Below the pieces are notes generated by a model. It saw only the letters and a program-made list of their open reading frames with translations, did not search any database and was not told the origin of the DNA. Of a DNA stretch of 30,864 bases, positions 15,239-21,824 are shown in pieces. Source of the DNA: JAQGLW01 sp035995725 (lineage in GTDB: Bacteria > Pseudomonadota > Gammaproteobacteria > Burkholderiales > Burkholderiaceae_D); contig DASYKE010000166.1 in NCBI GenBank assembly GCA_035995725.1, positions 1 to 30,864 of the forward strand. Direction: 5' to 3'. Position numbers and translations under genes: made by a program. Every line of letters begins with the position of its first letter. The first letter of the stretch is position 1.

Positions 15239-16924
15239 TTACGCCAGCGGTACAGGCTTGCCGAAGTAATATCCTTGGCCCATGGCGACACCGAAGTCGC
15301 GCAACATTTCAGCGGTTTCGCGATCTTCGACCCATTCGGCAATGACGCGGAGTCCGAAGACCTTCGATATTTCGACCATTGCGCGCACAAATACCTGGTC
15401 GTGTGGATTATGCGGAAGCTTGGCGATGAAAGAACCGTCCAGCTTCAGATAGTCGAAGTCCAGCTCCTTGATGTAATAGAACGACGAGAATCCGACGCCG
15501 AAATCGTCCAGCGCAAAGCGGCAGCCCAGACTTTTGATCCGTTGCACGAAGTGCCTCACTTCGCCCAGATTGTAGAAGGCGGCAGTCTCGGTCAGCTCGA
15601 AAATAAGGCGTGACGTATCGATGGCCAAGCTCTTGATCCGGGCTTCGATAAATTGCAGCAATTCAGGATCGCCGATCGATTTGCCTGACAGGTTGATGGC
15701 GATCCCGGTGCCTTCCGGTAACCGCGCCATGTTTTCGAGGCAGGACTCGACCACGGCCCGGTCGAGTCGTCCGATCAAGCCAAATACTTCGCAGGTCTTG
15801 ACCAACTCGCCCGTGTTGCACGGCTTTCCGTTCTCGTCCAGCAAGCGCAGCAAACCTTCATGGTGACTGACCCGGCCGGTGTTCAGATCGATGATCGGCT
15901 GGTAATGCATCGTCATGCGACTGTGATCGTCCAGCGCGGCGCGCACCAGCGCCAGGGTATTCAACTGATGCGCCAGCTCGCGTTTGTGATGCTCGTCGGC
16001 GCCACTATAGATATGGATGCGATTGCGGCTATGCTCGCGCGCAAGATGCAGTGAGAAATCGGCCCGGTTGAGCAAGTCTTCCACTTCGATCGCGGGGTGG
16101 GCGCATGCACCGCCCACTATCAGGTTGAGGCTGAAGGCTTCTCCCGCCAGTACCATCTTGGCTGTCTCCATCTCGGCCATGATGCTCTGGGTTCTTTCTT
16201 CGGCCTGCGCGCGCGCGACACCGCCAAGATAGATTGCGAACAAGTCGCCGCCGAAGCGCGACAGTACGTCGGACGGACGGATCAGCCTCGTCAGCGATGT
16301 TGCCGCGAACTGCAACACTTTGTTGCCGGCGATACGGCCATAACTGTGGTTGATGTAATTCAATCCATTGATTTTGACCAGTATCAGCGCGCCGCAATCG
16401 GCACCCGAACGCGTTGTTTGCAGTCGATTGGACAAGCGGCGCAAAAACTCGCCTTTGTTGATCAGGCTGGTCAGCGGGTCCAGCTGCGCCAGTTTTTCGG
16501 CTTCCAGCGCCAGGTCGCGATCGGTTCTGTACTTCGTCATGACCTGTGTCACGGTTTCGCGCAGGTGCTCGAAGCGCAGCGGTTTGATCAGGTAACCGTA
16601 GGCGCCGCGGCGCATGGAGGCCAGCGCATGTTCGGCATCGTCGTGATTGGTCGACATGATAAATAGCGGCGGTTGGGGACTGGTACGCGCCGTATCCAGC
16701 AATTCCAGGCCACCCATGCCGGGCATTGCGATGTCGCACAAGACAAGATCAATCGGATTACGGGCGAGCATTTCCAGCGCTTCTTCGCCGCTGGCAGCAA
16801 TCGATACTGAAAATCCGAGCTTTTCCAGCATCGCTTTTCCCAGCAGTCGCTCGACCAAGCCGTCGTCGACTACAAGTGCATTCTTTATGGACCGGCTTTC
16901 TTCTTTTACCAAAGTATCTGCCAT
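15239..16924 (-). CDS. Response regulator with degenerate GGDEF and EAL domain (c-di-GMP phosphodiesterase)
   Basis: A 561-residue three-domain protein. A receiver domain (about 14-130) has the acidic pair D20-D21, phospho-acceptor D64 in VLCDIAMPG and K114 in LIKPL. A GGDEF domain (about 145-305) reads GGDLF (224-228) and lacks the metal-binding Asp (KINGLNYIN), so it is probably not a cyclase. The EAL domain (about 320-560) has EGL in place of EAL, but keeps N410 (AINLSG), FELTET, ALDDFGVG, YLKLDGSF, AEWVED and GQGYYFGKP. The set of metal and catalytic residues thus looks complete apart from the Ala-to-Gly change. The likely role is phosphorylation-controlled breakdown of c-di-GMP. No sensor kinase is adjacent. 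GGGAG precedes ATG 16924. Confidence 0.92.
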   Translation of the reverse strand: MADTLVKEESRSIKNALVVDDGLVERLLGKAMLEKLGFSVSIAASGEEALEMLARNPIDLVLCDIAMPGMGGLELLDTARTSPQPPLFIMSTNHDDAEHALASMRRGAYGYLIKPLRFEHLRETVTQVMTKYRTDRDLALEAEKLAQLDPLTSLINKGEFLRRLSNRLQTTRSGADCGALILVKINGLNYINHSYGRIAGNKVLQFAATSLTRLIRPSDVLSRFGGDLFAIYLGGVARAQAEERTQSIMAEMETAKMVLAGEAFSLNLIVGGACAHPAIEVEDLLNRADFSLHLAREHSRNRIHIYSGADEHHKRELAHQLNTLALVRAALDDHSRMTMHYQPIIDLNTGRVSHHEGLLRLLDENGKPCNTGELVKTCEVFGLIGRLDRAVVESCLENMARLPEGTGIAINLSGKSIGDPELLQFIEARIKSLAIDTSRLIFELTETAAFYNLGEVRHFVQRIKSLGCRFALDDFGVGFSSFYYIKELDFDYLKLDGSFIAKLPHNPHDQVFVRAMVEISKVFGLRVIAEWVEDRETAEMLRDFGVAMGQGYYFGKPVPLA

Positions 16925-17546
16925 TGACGACTCCCGCTATCAGTTGTTCTTCAAGCTGTGGTCGATCGCTCCTATGCCTGAGTTTGCCGTTAAAACTGCT
17001 GTATCACTTGGTTACCGCTCCTTGGCGGTCAGGCGCATATCTATGTACTCCTCGGCTTCAAGCCGTTATTTGGAATCTATAATGGGAGGCGCAGTTGTTG
17101 GTTTGCATGCTTGGACCTTCCCGGCAACGTAACAAAATTTCACATTTTTCCAAATATATATTAAATCTGTTTTATTGGCATTAAATGAGAGACGGGGTAT
17201 TGATCGGAGTGTGTCTCCGATTTTGGTCCATTCTGGTTTTATTATGTCAAATATGGGCGGGAAATGATCCGGCATACAGATTCAGACGGGATTTTCTGAC
17301 TCAGATGCAACACTGATGACCTGGGGGCGCCTGAGGGAGCGGCTGCTACTTGTTCGCTTTGCACAAAAATAGTGAGAACTGTTCGAGTGATTGTCGTTTA
17401 TTGGCAGCATTCGGCGAACGTTTGTACCGGTTAACGCGAAAACCGATACTGCGCAGGTGCGTATTTGTTGCCGTCAAATCCTCAAGCAATCTGGAAGCTG
17501 TGATCGCACGCTCCGTCCGGTTCTATGATGAATGACGCGGGTAGTC
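16925..17546. other. Gene-free stretch with a hairpin at 17203-17221
   Basis: About 620 bases with no gene I can support. A perfect 7-bp stem ATCGGAG/CTCCGAT (17203-17209 and 17215-17221) is followed by TTT on the plus strand, at most a weak terminator. The part at 17130-17190 is AT-rich and probably carries promoter elements for the response-regulator gene on the minus strand. The 61-codon frame at 17350-17535 starts with TTG and has no ribosome site. Confidence 0.45.
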
Positions 17547-17858
17547 TTATCGTCGCCGCTGAACATATTCTTCTAGTTGCCGAGTCGCCGCGTCGAACGC
17601 ATCGTGTATCGATATGTACACATCTTCGTGCATTGGACGGCTATCGGCGACGATCTCGCTTCCGGGAACGGAAATATCGACGCGCGCTTTATAAAGGTTG
17701 CCTTGATGCTTATGTTTGCCGTCCGGTCCGACCGTCACGCGACAACTGATCATTTCATGGCATATTCGCTGAAGCTTTTCTGCCCGCTTCCGGATATCGG
17801 CATCGAGTGCTTGGGAAGGCGGGACATCTTTAAAGACGATTTGCAGCGGCTGTTGCAT
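17547..17858 (-). CDS. Short HPF/RaiA-type ribosome hibernation protein
   Basis: A 103-residue protein starting at ATG 17858. The frame is open further upstream, but that part reads through the intergenic repeats and does not look like protein of this family. The fold is the beta-alpha-beta-beta-beta-alpha of ribosome-subunit-interface proteins: MQQPLQIVFKDVPPSQALDA, a helix AEKLQRICHEMISCRVTV, a loop GPDGKHKHQGNLYKARVDIS, and a closing helix DVYISIHDAFDAATRQLEEY. Relatives bind the A/P sites of the 30S subunit when growth stops. This copy lacks the long dimerising tail of long HPF. It follows a gene of unknown function by 41 bases on the same strand. Confidence 0.88.
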   Translation of the reverse strand: MQQPLQIVFKDVPPSQALDADIRKRAEKLQRICHEMISCRVTVGPDGKHKHQGNLYKARVDISVPGSEIVADSRPMHEDVYISIHDAFDAATRQLEEYVQRRR

Positions 17859-17870
17859 AGTTTTCCGGCG

Positions 17871-17898
17871 GAATATCGATTGGGCAGAATATCGATTG
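17871..17898. repeat. 12-bp direct repeat ahead of the HPF-type gene
   Basis: GAATATCGATTG occurs at 17871-17882 and 17887-17898, 16 bases apart, just upstream of the HPF start codon and before the stop of the preceding gene. It could be a regulator site or a recent slip duplication. Confidence 0.6.
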
Positions 17899-17899
17899 T

Positions 17900-18439
17900 C
17901 TAAAAATATTGCCGTTGCGGCACCTTCTCGTTGAGGTCCCAATGCTTCTGAAGAAAATCGATGACATTCAAATCGATGCCGGACGTACCATGCTCCCAGC
18001 TGGTTCTGCTTTTTTCGAGCCGATTGAGCTTTCTCGATTTGATATTGACGGCATGAATCGAAAGCCGCTGGCTGTCATAGGCAGCAAGCTCTAGCGCCGC
18101 AGCAGGATCGTTTTCGAAGAACAGCCAGTCTTCCACAAAATTGGATTGAATTCGTTCCAGCTCATGGCGCACCGGCTCAGGCACGGGGCAGCGGATTTCA
18201 TTCTCGGCCTGCATGGAATCGGTCACCCACGGTCCATATACATCATCCGCCACGCTTCGATACAACACGGCAGAGCGCTTGGCGTAGAAATTTTCGAGCA
18301 TAAAAAACGCTGCCGAAAAGCGATGGCCTTCCGCCAGCGCATACCAGCCATAGACATCGTCATTGAACTCGATATAGAACAATGCCGAGACAAAGCCGGG
18401 CGGGACGGGCGAATAGTGAATATGAGTCTTGGGCTGCAT
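17900..18439 (-). CDS. Protein of unknown function
   Basis: A 179-residue soluble protein with unusually many aromatic residues (PGFVSALFYIEFNDDVYGWY, AAFFMLENFYAKRSAVLYRS, NFVEDWLFFENDPAAALELA). It has no signal peptide, no membrane helix and no nucleotide-binding motif. The C-terminal part, VNIKSRKLNRLEKSRTSWEH, is basic and probably helical. The start ATG 18439 has only a weak ribosome site. I do not recognise the family. The gene precedes the HPF-type gene on the same strand with a 41-base gap, so a role in the same growth-arrest response is possible, but rests on position only. Confidence 0.7.
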   Translation of the reverse strand: MQPKTHIHYSPVPPGFVSALFYIEFNDDVYGWYALAEGHRFSAAFFMLENFYAKRSAVLYRSVADDVYGPWVTDSMQAENEIRCPVPEPVRHELERIQSNFVEDWLFFENDPAAALELAAYDSQRLSIHAVNIKSRKLNRLEKSRTSWEHGTSGIDLNVIDFLQKHWDLNEKVPQRQYF

Positions 18440-19017
18440 TGATGTAAAGTTTAGTCAGAACGCACTCGGGCACCGAATCGAACCAAAAAGAATCAGGCAG
18501 CGACCGCGTTGTTGCCCGAAGCACAGCACAATACGTTGCGGACAGTCATTTCGCATGCCCGCTATCGACGCCCATCTTTTATATAGACAATCCTTAATCC
18601 GGCAGGTTCAGCAAATGTAATCGTCCGTGCCAATTTGTGATACTCGATCTGTATGGAATGCTGGAATTAATGCATTGCAATTGTTTGCCAAGAATTGACC
18701 CGGACGATACAAATTGGCGAATAGAAGTGGGCACGCGGATAGCAATCGTACGCCAGTATTTCCCGGATATGTAAAGCGGGTAACAGAACAAATATGTGCA
18801 GCCACTAATCATAGGTGAAGCGCCCAATGTTCCGGATTTTATTTTTCCTGAAAGCAAAACGACTTGGCACCGGCTCATGCGTTTAATATTCGCAACGGTG
18901 CCAGATCTAAGCCATGGGCATACCTTGGTTAGACATCAAGCGTGCCCGGCGGATTTTTTTGCCAGTCAGAATGTCTTAAATGAGGAGCTGTAATAATCAA
19001 TATGGCCCGGAGCGGAA
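18440..19017. other. Gap without a convincing gene
   Basis: About 580 bases. A 10-bp inverted repeat GCCAATTTGT/ACAAATTGGC (18629-18638 and 18709-18718) is present with a 70-base interval. A GTG-initiated 46-codon frame from 18637 ends with TNWRIEVGTRIAIVRQYFPD M and a stop. It looks protein-like but has no ribosome site and no recognisable relative. It may be a gene remnant. Confidence 0.4.
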
Positions 19018-19269
19018 ATGACTGACCGACAAAGCTGGAGGACCGAGGAATACAAGGGAATGGATGTCCACGTAACGGCTTTGCCGCACGGCGACGCCAA
19101 ATGCAAATGGGACTATACCGTTCGGGTCACGGACCCAGGTATCGATTCCAGTACGATGAGCGCGTTGGCGGCCGCTTCGGGGGATGACGATGATTATTCC
19201 ACCGAGGATGACGCTGTGCAGGCCGGTTTTGCCAAAGGCTATGCTTTGGTGGATATGCTCAAAAAATAG
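19018..19269 (+). CDS. Small acidic protein of unknown function
   Basis: An 83-residue protein with CCGGAG a few bases before ATG 19018. The layout is EEYKGMDVHVTALPHG, KWDYTVRVTDPG, a low-complexity acidic turn SGDDDDYSTEDDAVQAG, then a helix FAKGYALVDMLKK. The EYKG opening, paired strands and an alanine-bearing closing helix resemble the small gene at 3745-3969. No family or activity is known to me. It has no signal peptide or membrane segment, so it is cytoplasmic. It may be transcribed with the small gene at 19463. Confidence 0.7.
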   Translation: MTDRQSWRTEEYKGMDVHVTALPHGDAKCKWDYTVRVTDPGIDSSTMSALAAASGDDDDYSTEDDAVQAGFAKGYALVDMLKK

Positions 19270-19462
19270 GTCGATGCTGCCTGATCGGCACAAAGGCATC
19301 AACCGAGAGAGGATATCGGTTGCAGGCTCGGATCCAACCTGACGCTTTTATGGTCATGCCTGACTGTGTTGTCCGGGCTTTCATCGCCGGCAAAACAGGG
19401 CGATCGACATCGACAACCGGTTATGTGCCGAAACGACGCGCCACTTGAACAAGGAGATGCAG

Positions 19463-19681
19463 ATGACAGCACGCATTTTGCAAAGCGGTACCCATATTGC
19501 CAGAATCGCTGCGCTTCAGCAGCCTGATGGCACGTATGAAGCTCAGGTATTTGTCCGGCTTGCGCGCGAGCCGGAAATCGCCGAAACATATATTCCAGCC
19601 GGAATATGCGCGACAGAAGCGGAAGCATGGGCGGCGGCCGAACAGCGAGCGACCAGGGCACTTAAAGAGCACGAATTTTAA
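19463..19681 (+). CDS. Small protein of unknown function
   Basis: A 72-residue protein with a perfect AAGGAG (19451-19456) before ATG 19463, so translation is well supported. The sequence alternates strands (HIARIAALQQPDGTYEAQVF, ETYIPAGI) and ends in one alanine-rich helix (ATEAEAWAAAEQRATRALKE). The plan is strand-rich N terminus plus one C-terminal helix, as in the genes at 3745 and 19018. No catalytic residues or known family can be seen. It lies about 190 bases after the gene at 19018 on the same strand. Confidence 0.75.
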   Translation: MTARILQSGTHIARIAALQQPDGTYEAQVFVRLAREPEIAETYIPAGICATEAEAWAAAEQRATRALKEHEF

Positions 19682-19940
19682 TCCTTGCCATGGCTGCGAG
19701 ACAGGTTCCATTGGCGGGTTGCGCGTGCGGTTAATGGACGGCGACTATGGGACGGGGACTATGTCGCGCATCGCGTTAATCGCTTGATGTGCCCGCAATA
19801 GCGGAGTGCTTTTTCAACGCTGAATATACTTGCACTCGCGGTTTGCCCATGTATGTCCAGCGACTTGATGGGGCGCAATTGCTTCGTGCCGCGTTACCAT
19901 AAACTGAAGCTTCATCCCGTCTTCTTTATGGAAACGCGCC

Positions 19941-20045
19941 ATGCGCAAAAAGAAATTGCCCACCGCCGCATGGGTGCTTGTGTTTGCTGTATCTGCCGGA
20001 GTGATCGTCTGGCTCGTCAGGGCACTGATTGCGGCCTTTCCTTGA
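19941..20045 (+). CDS. 34-residue single-pass membrane peptide
   Basis: ATG 19941 to TGA 20043-20045 encodes a 34-residue peptide beginning MRKKKLPTAAWVLVFAV and ending WLVRALIAAFP. A positive head of Arg and three Lys is followed by about 23 hydrophobic residues broken by one Arg. This is the usual make-up of small inner-membrane proteins, with the head in the cytoplasm. The ribosome site is weak (GGAA about 10 bases upstream), and the next start or stop signals give no better choice. No gene overlaps it. It could be a stress-related membrane peptide or a type I toxin-like peptide. Neither can be decided from sequence. Confidence 0.5.
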   Translation: MRKKKLPTAAWVLVFAVSAGVIVWLVRALIAAFP

Positions 20046-20329
20046 ACCTGAACGTGTCCTTTATCGTTTGCGTTGCCGCCAGCTTCCCGGTTCGCAGGGG
20101 TTGAAAATTCATCTTCGCCGCGCACGCGCTCAGCTTTTTGCCGATCGACGATGCGGAAGATCGTGTTCGTGAACTCCTGATAATGCGCTGATGTCTATCG
20201 CTTTTGTTCCCTTAGTCTCGGTTCCGCGTGGGCTTTAATCGGTTCTCTGCGTTTTTCGAACAAGCGCCGAAGCTGCCGTACGCAAGACAAGGCGGCAATC
20301 CTTTACAAGAGTTCGAGCGAGTGAACAAT
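20046..20329. other. Gap before the HTH regulator
   Basis: No supported gene. A GTG-initiated frame from 20228 continues into the possible leader ORF at 20330-20422, but its first part does not look like protein. No terminator is obvious. Confidence 0.4.
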
Positions 20330-20422
20330 ATGATAGATAAACTCTATTGCGATTTATCAAAAACAGACCGTTACAATTGGTCACAATTAACTTATTACAA
20401 TCCAAGTGAAAGCGAACCATGA
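20330..20422 (+). CDS. Possible 30-codon leader ORF of the HTH gene
   Basis: ATG 20330 opens a 30-codon frame (MIDKLYCDLSKTDRYNWSQL ... SESEP) whose TGA overlaps the ATG of the HTH gene as ATGA. Such an overlap would allow coupled translation. The ribosome site is poor, and a promoter-like pair of boxes lies inside it, so part of the message may start after this ATG. Weakly supported. Confidence 0.3.
   Translation: MIDKLYCDLSKTDRYNWSQLTYYNPSESEP
20347..20401 (+). promoter_or_regulatory. Promoter-like boxes and ACAAT repeats before the HTH gene
   Basis: TTGCGA (20347-20352) and TACAAT (20372-20377) form a weak promoter with a long 19-base spacer. Three copies of T-T/C-ACAAT begin at 20371, 20381 and 20395, the last about 20 bases before the start codon. 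They could be an operator for the HTH protein itself. Confidence 0.35.
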
Positions 20423-20709
20423 ACAATGAAAAACTGAATGAGCAAATGCCCTATGATCCAGACAATTTGCTGGCGTCATTGATCGGAAAACTTCATCTCA
20501 AGAACGATGCGGCTCTGTCGCGTGCACTTGAAGTGGCACCGCCGGTGATCAGCAAGATCCGCCATCGCAGGCTGCCCGTCGGCGCATCGCTATTGATTCG
20601 CATGCACGAAGTTACCGATCTGAGTATCAAGGAATTGCGCCACTTGATGGGTGATCGTCGTAATAAATTCCGTATCAGCGACAAGCAATTCAAGCCCAAG
20701 GCTGCTTAA
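20419..20709 (+). CDS. Small HTH protein, Cro/C1-like
   Basis: A 96-residue DNA-binding-type protein. Residues about 14-70 form a compact helix-turn-helix: LLASLIGKLHLKNDAALSRA, then LEVAPPVISKIRHRRLPVGA, where A-L-S-R-A-L-E-V-A-P-P-V-I-S-K-I-R is the turn and recognition helix of the XRE class. Next comes a scaffold helix, SLLIRMHEVTDLSIKELRHL, and a basic tail with RRNKFRISDKQFKPK. It has no ligand domain, so its signal is unknown. The upstream ACAAT repeats hint at self-control. Similar stand-alone proteins are frequent in Oxalobacteraceae and Burkholderiaceae. The start overlaps the stop of a short ORF. Confidence 0.85.
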   Translation: MNNEKLNEQMPYDPDNLLASLIGKLHLKNDAALSRALEVAPPVISKIRHRRLPVGASLLIRMHEVTDLSIKELRHLMGDRRNKFRISDKQFKPKAA

Positions 20710-20765
20710 TCGAATTCACCTAAGTAGAATTCACCAAGCGCGGTTTTGTAATAAAGGCTGAAAGT

Positions 20766-21100
20766 CTCGCGCCTGCTTGCTCACGCAGGTGAGCCGGGCG
20801 GATTGGATGCGTCCGGTGAGCGCCATTGGCGGTACATCGTCGAGGAACATGAAATACTTCATTTGGAGGTCTGACCTGCCGAATGTTCAGCTTTTATTGC
20901 GAAAACCATAAGCCGTTGCATGTTAAACGGTGCAATGGTGAACCGGTCTCCGGCAAAAGGCGTTTTTAACGGCAGGCGCCTTGTTCTTGCGCAAACTGAT
21001 TCTGAATTCACTCATTAGTATTTAATTGGAGTCATTTCCCTGTGACTCTGGTTGTAGACAGCGACTTGCCCGCAATGCGAATGCCTTGCGGGTTTTTTTT
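20766..21100 (+). ncRNA. Candidate structured RNA or long 3' leader ending in a terminator
   Basis: This stretch has no open frame of note but a row of hairpins: CCTGC/GCAGG (20772/20785) competing with GCTCAC/GTGAGC (20779/20789), CGCC/GGCG (20821), AGGT/ACCT (20867), CCGTTGCA/TGCAATGG with one G-U pair (20913-20938), CCGG/CCGG (20943), AAGGCG/CGCCTT (20957-20982), GAGTCA/TGACTC (21029-21048) and the final terminator. The four longer stems are notable, while the 4-bp ones can arise by chance. It could be a regulatory RNA or the 3' part of the HTH transcript. No known RNA family is recognised. Confidence 0.3.
21069..21100 (+). terminator. Intrinsic terminator
   Basis: CCCGCAA (21069-21075) and TTGCGGG (21086-21092) form a perfect 7-bp stem with a 10-base loop, directly followed by eight T (21093-21100). 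This is a textbook rho-independent terminator. It lies 360 bases after the HTH gene. Confidence 0.9.
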
Positions 21101-21824
21101 AAGGCAATGGCATTTCCTCCGCTTCTCTATTGAGCACGCAACCCGCTGCCGATACGCCCCGAAGGAAGTCCTCTTGGGGGACGCCCCGAAGGAAGTCCTC
21201 TTGGGGGACGCCCCGAAGACTGTGACGTTGGCCTTGCATTCCCTTCGGTCACACTTCTTCGGCGACCAACGGGGAGTGCAGAGCTCGGCTATGCACTTCC
21301 TTCGGTCGGAAGTCCTCAGTCCTAATCCCACCGTTCAATCTCCAGCCGAAAGGCGAGGACGAGCCACCCTTGCGGGTGCAAGCGCAGCTTGCATTGTCGA
21401 ACCAAGTAAAGCTCGGTAAGAGACAGCGAAGTACTTTGGTGTCAATGTCGCAGAGCCATATTGGCGACAGCGCGGCAACCATCCGCACAGCGCCGATTCG
21501 GCATACCGCCGAGCGCTGCAGGGCGCGGCAAGGCGCCCGGAATCAATGGCGCCTGCTTCAATAATCACTGCACTAAAAAACGGACTTATGTTCTGGCGCA
21601 AAGTCGTTCGTGTTTCGCTCATTAAAGTGTAACTAAAGGTTACCGAGGTTTCTGCTTGTAACACTCGATTTACCCCCGGCCAAAGCGCAGTAGGTGGTGG
21701 CTACATTGCTCATCTGCTGAATCACGCCAGCAGCAGTTCGATCCGGCTCGAAGTCCCAGCGGCATTATGGCTGGCGTATCAAAAATTCATCAGGTTGTTT
21801 GAAGTGGAACAAAAGAAGCCGAAC
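21101..21824. other. Gene-free repeat-bearing region
   Basis: About 720 bases before the diguanylate cyclase. Long open frames exist on both strands at the same place (for example 21042-21419 plus, 21249-21488 and 21335-21664 minus), but they simply translate GC-rich repeats and show no domain. The 27-bp tandem repeat and inverted copies of its core lie in the first half. The last 150 bases before 21825 should contain the cyclase promoter, which I could not identify. Confidence 0.5.
21154..21218. repeat. 27-bp tandem repeat, two full copies and a third partial
   Basis: A 27-base unit starting ACGCCCCGAAGGAAGTCCTC and ending in TTGGGGG occurs perfectly at 21154-21180 and 21181-21207, with the first 11 bases again at 21208-21218. 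Related pieces return nearby: CTTCCTTCGGTCGG in inverse orientation at about 21297-21310 and GGAAGTCCTC at about 21309-21318. Confidence 0.85.

Noticed and set aside
14725..15613. Plus-strand frames of 206 and 213 codons opposite the dehydrogenase start and the EAL domain.
   Set aside because: They overlap each other and two real minus-strand genes, and show no domain.
17350..17535. A 61-codon plus-strand frame before the HPF-type gene.
   Set aside because: It starts with TTG, lacks a ribosome site and shows no recognisable composition.
18594..18993. Small frames on both strands in the 18.4-19.0 kb gap.
   Set aside because: Mutually overlapping, without ribosome sites. Only the 46-codon frame from 18637 looked protein-like, and it is mentioned under the gap.
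21154..21218. The tandem repeats as a CRISPR array.
   Set aside because: The units are contiguous with no spacers, only about 2.4 copies exist, and no cas gene is present.
21042..21664. Frames of 79-125 codons on both strands through the 27-bp repeats, including APKEVLLGD repeats.
   Set aside because: Both strands are open at the same place because of repeat composition, and there are no ribosome sites or domains. Treated as non-coding repeats.
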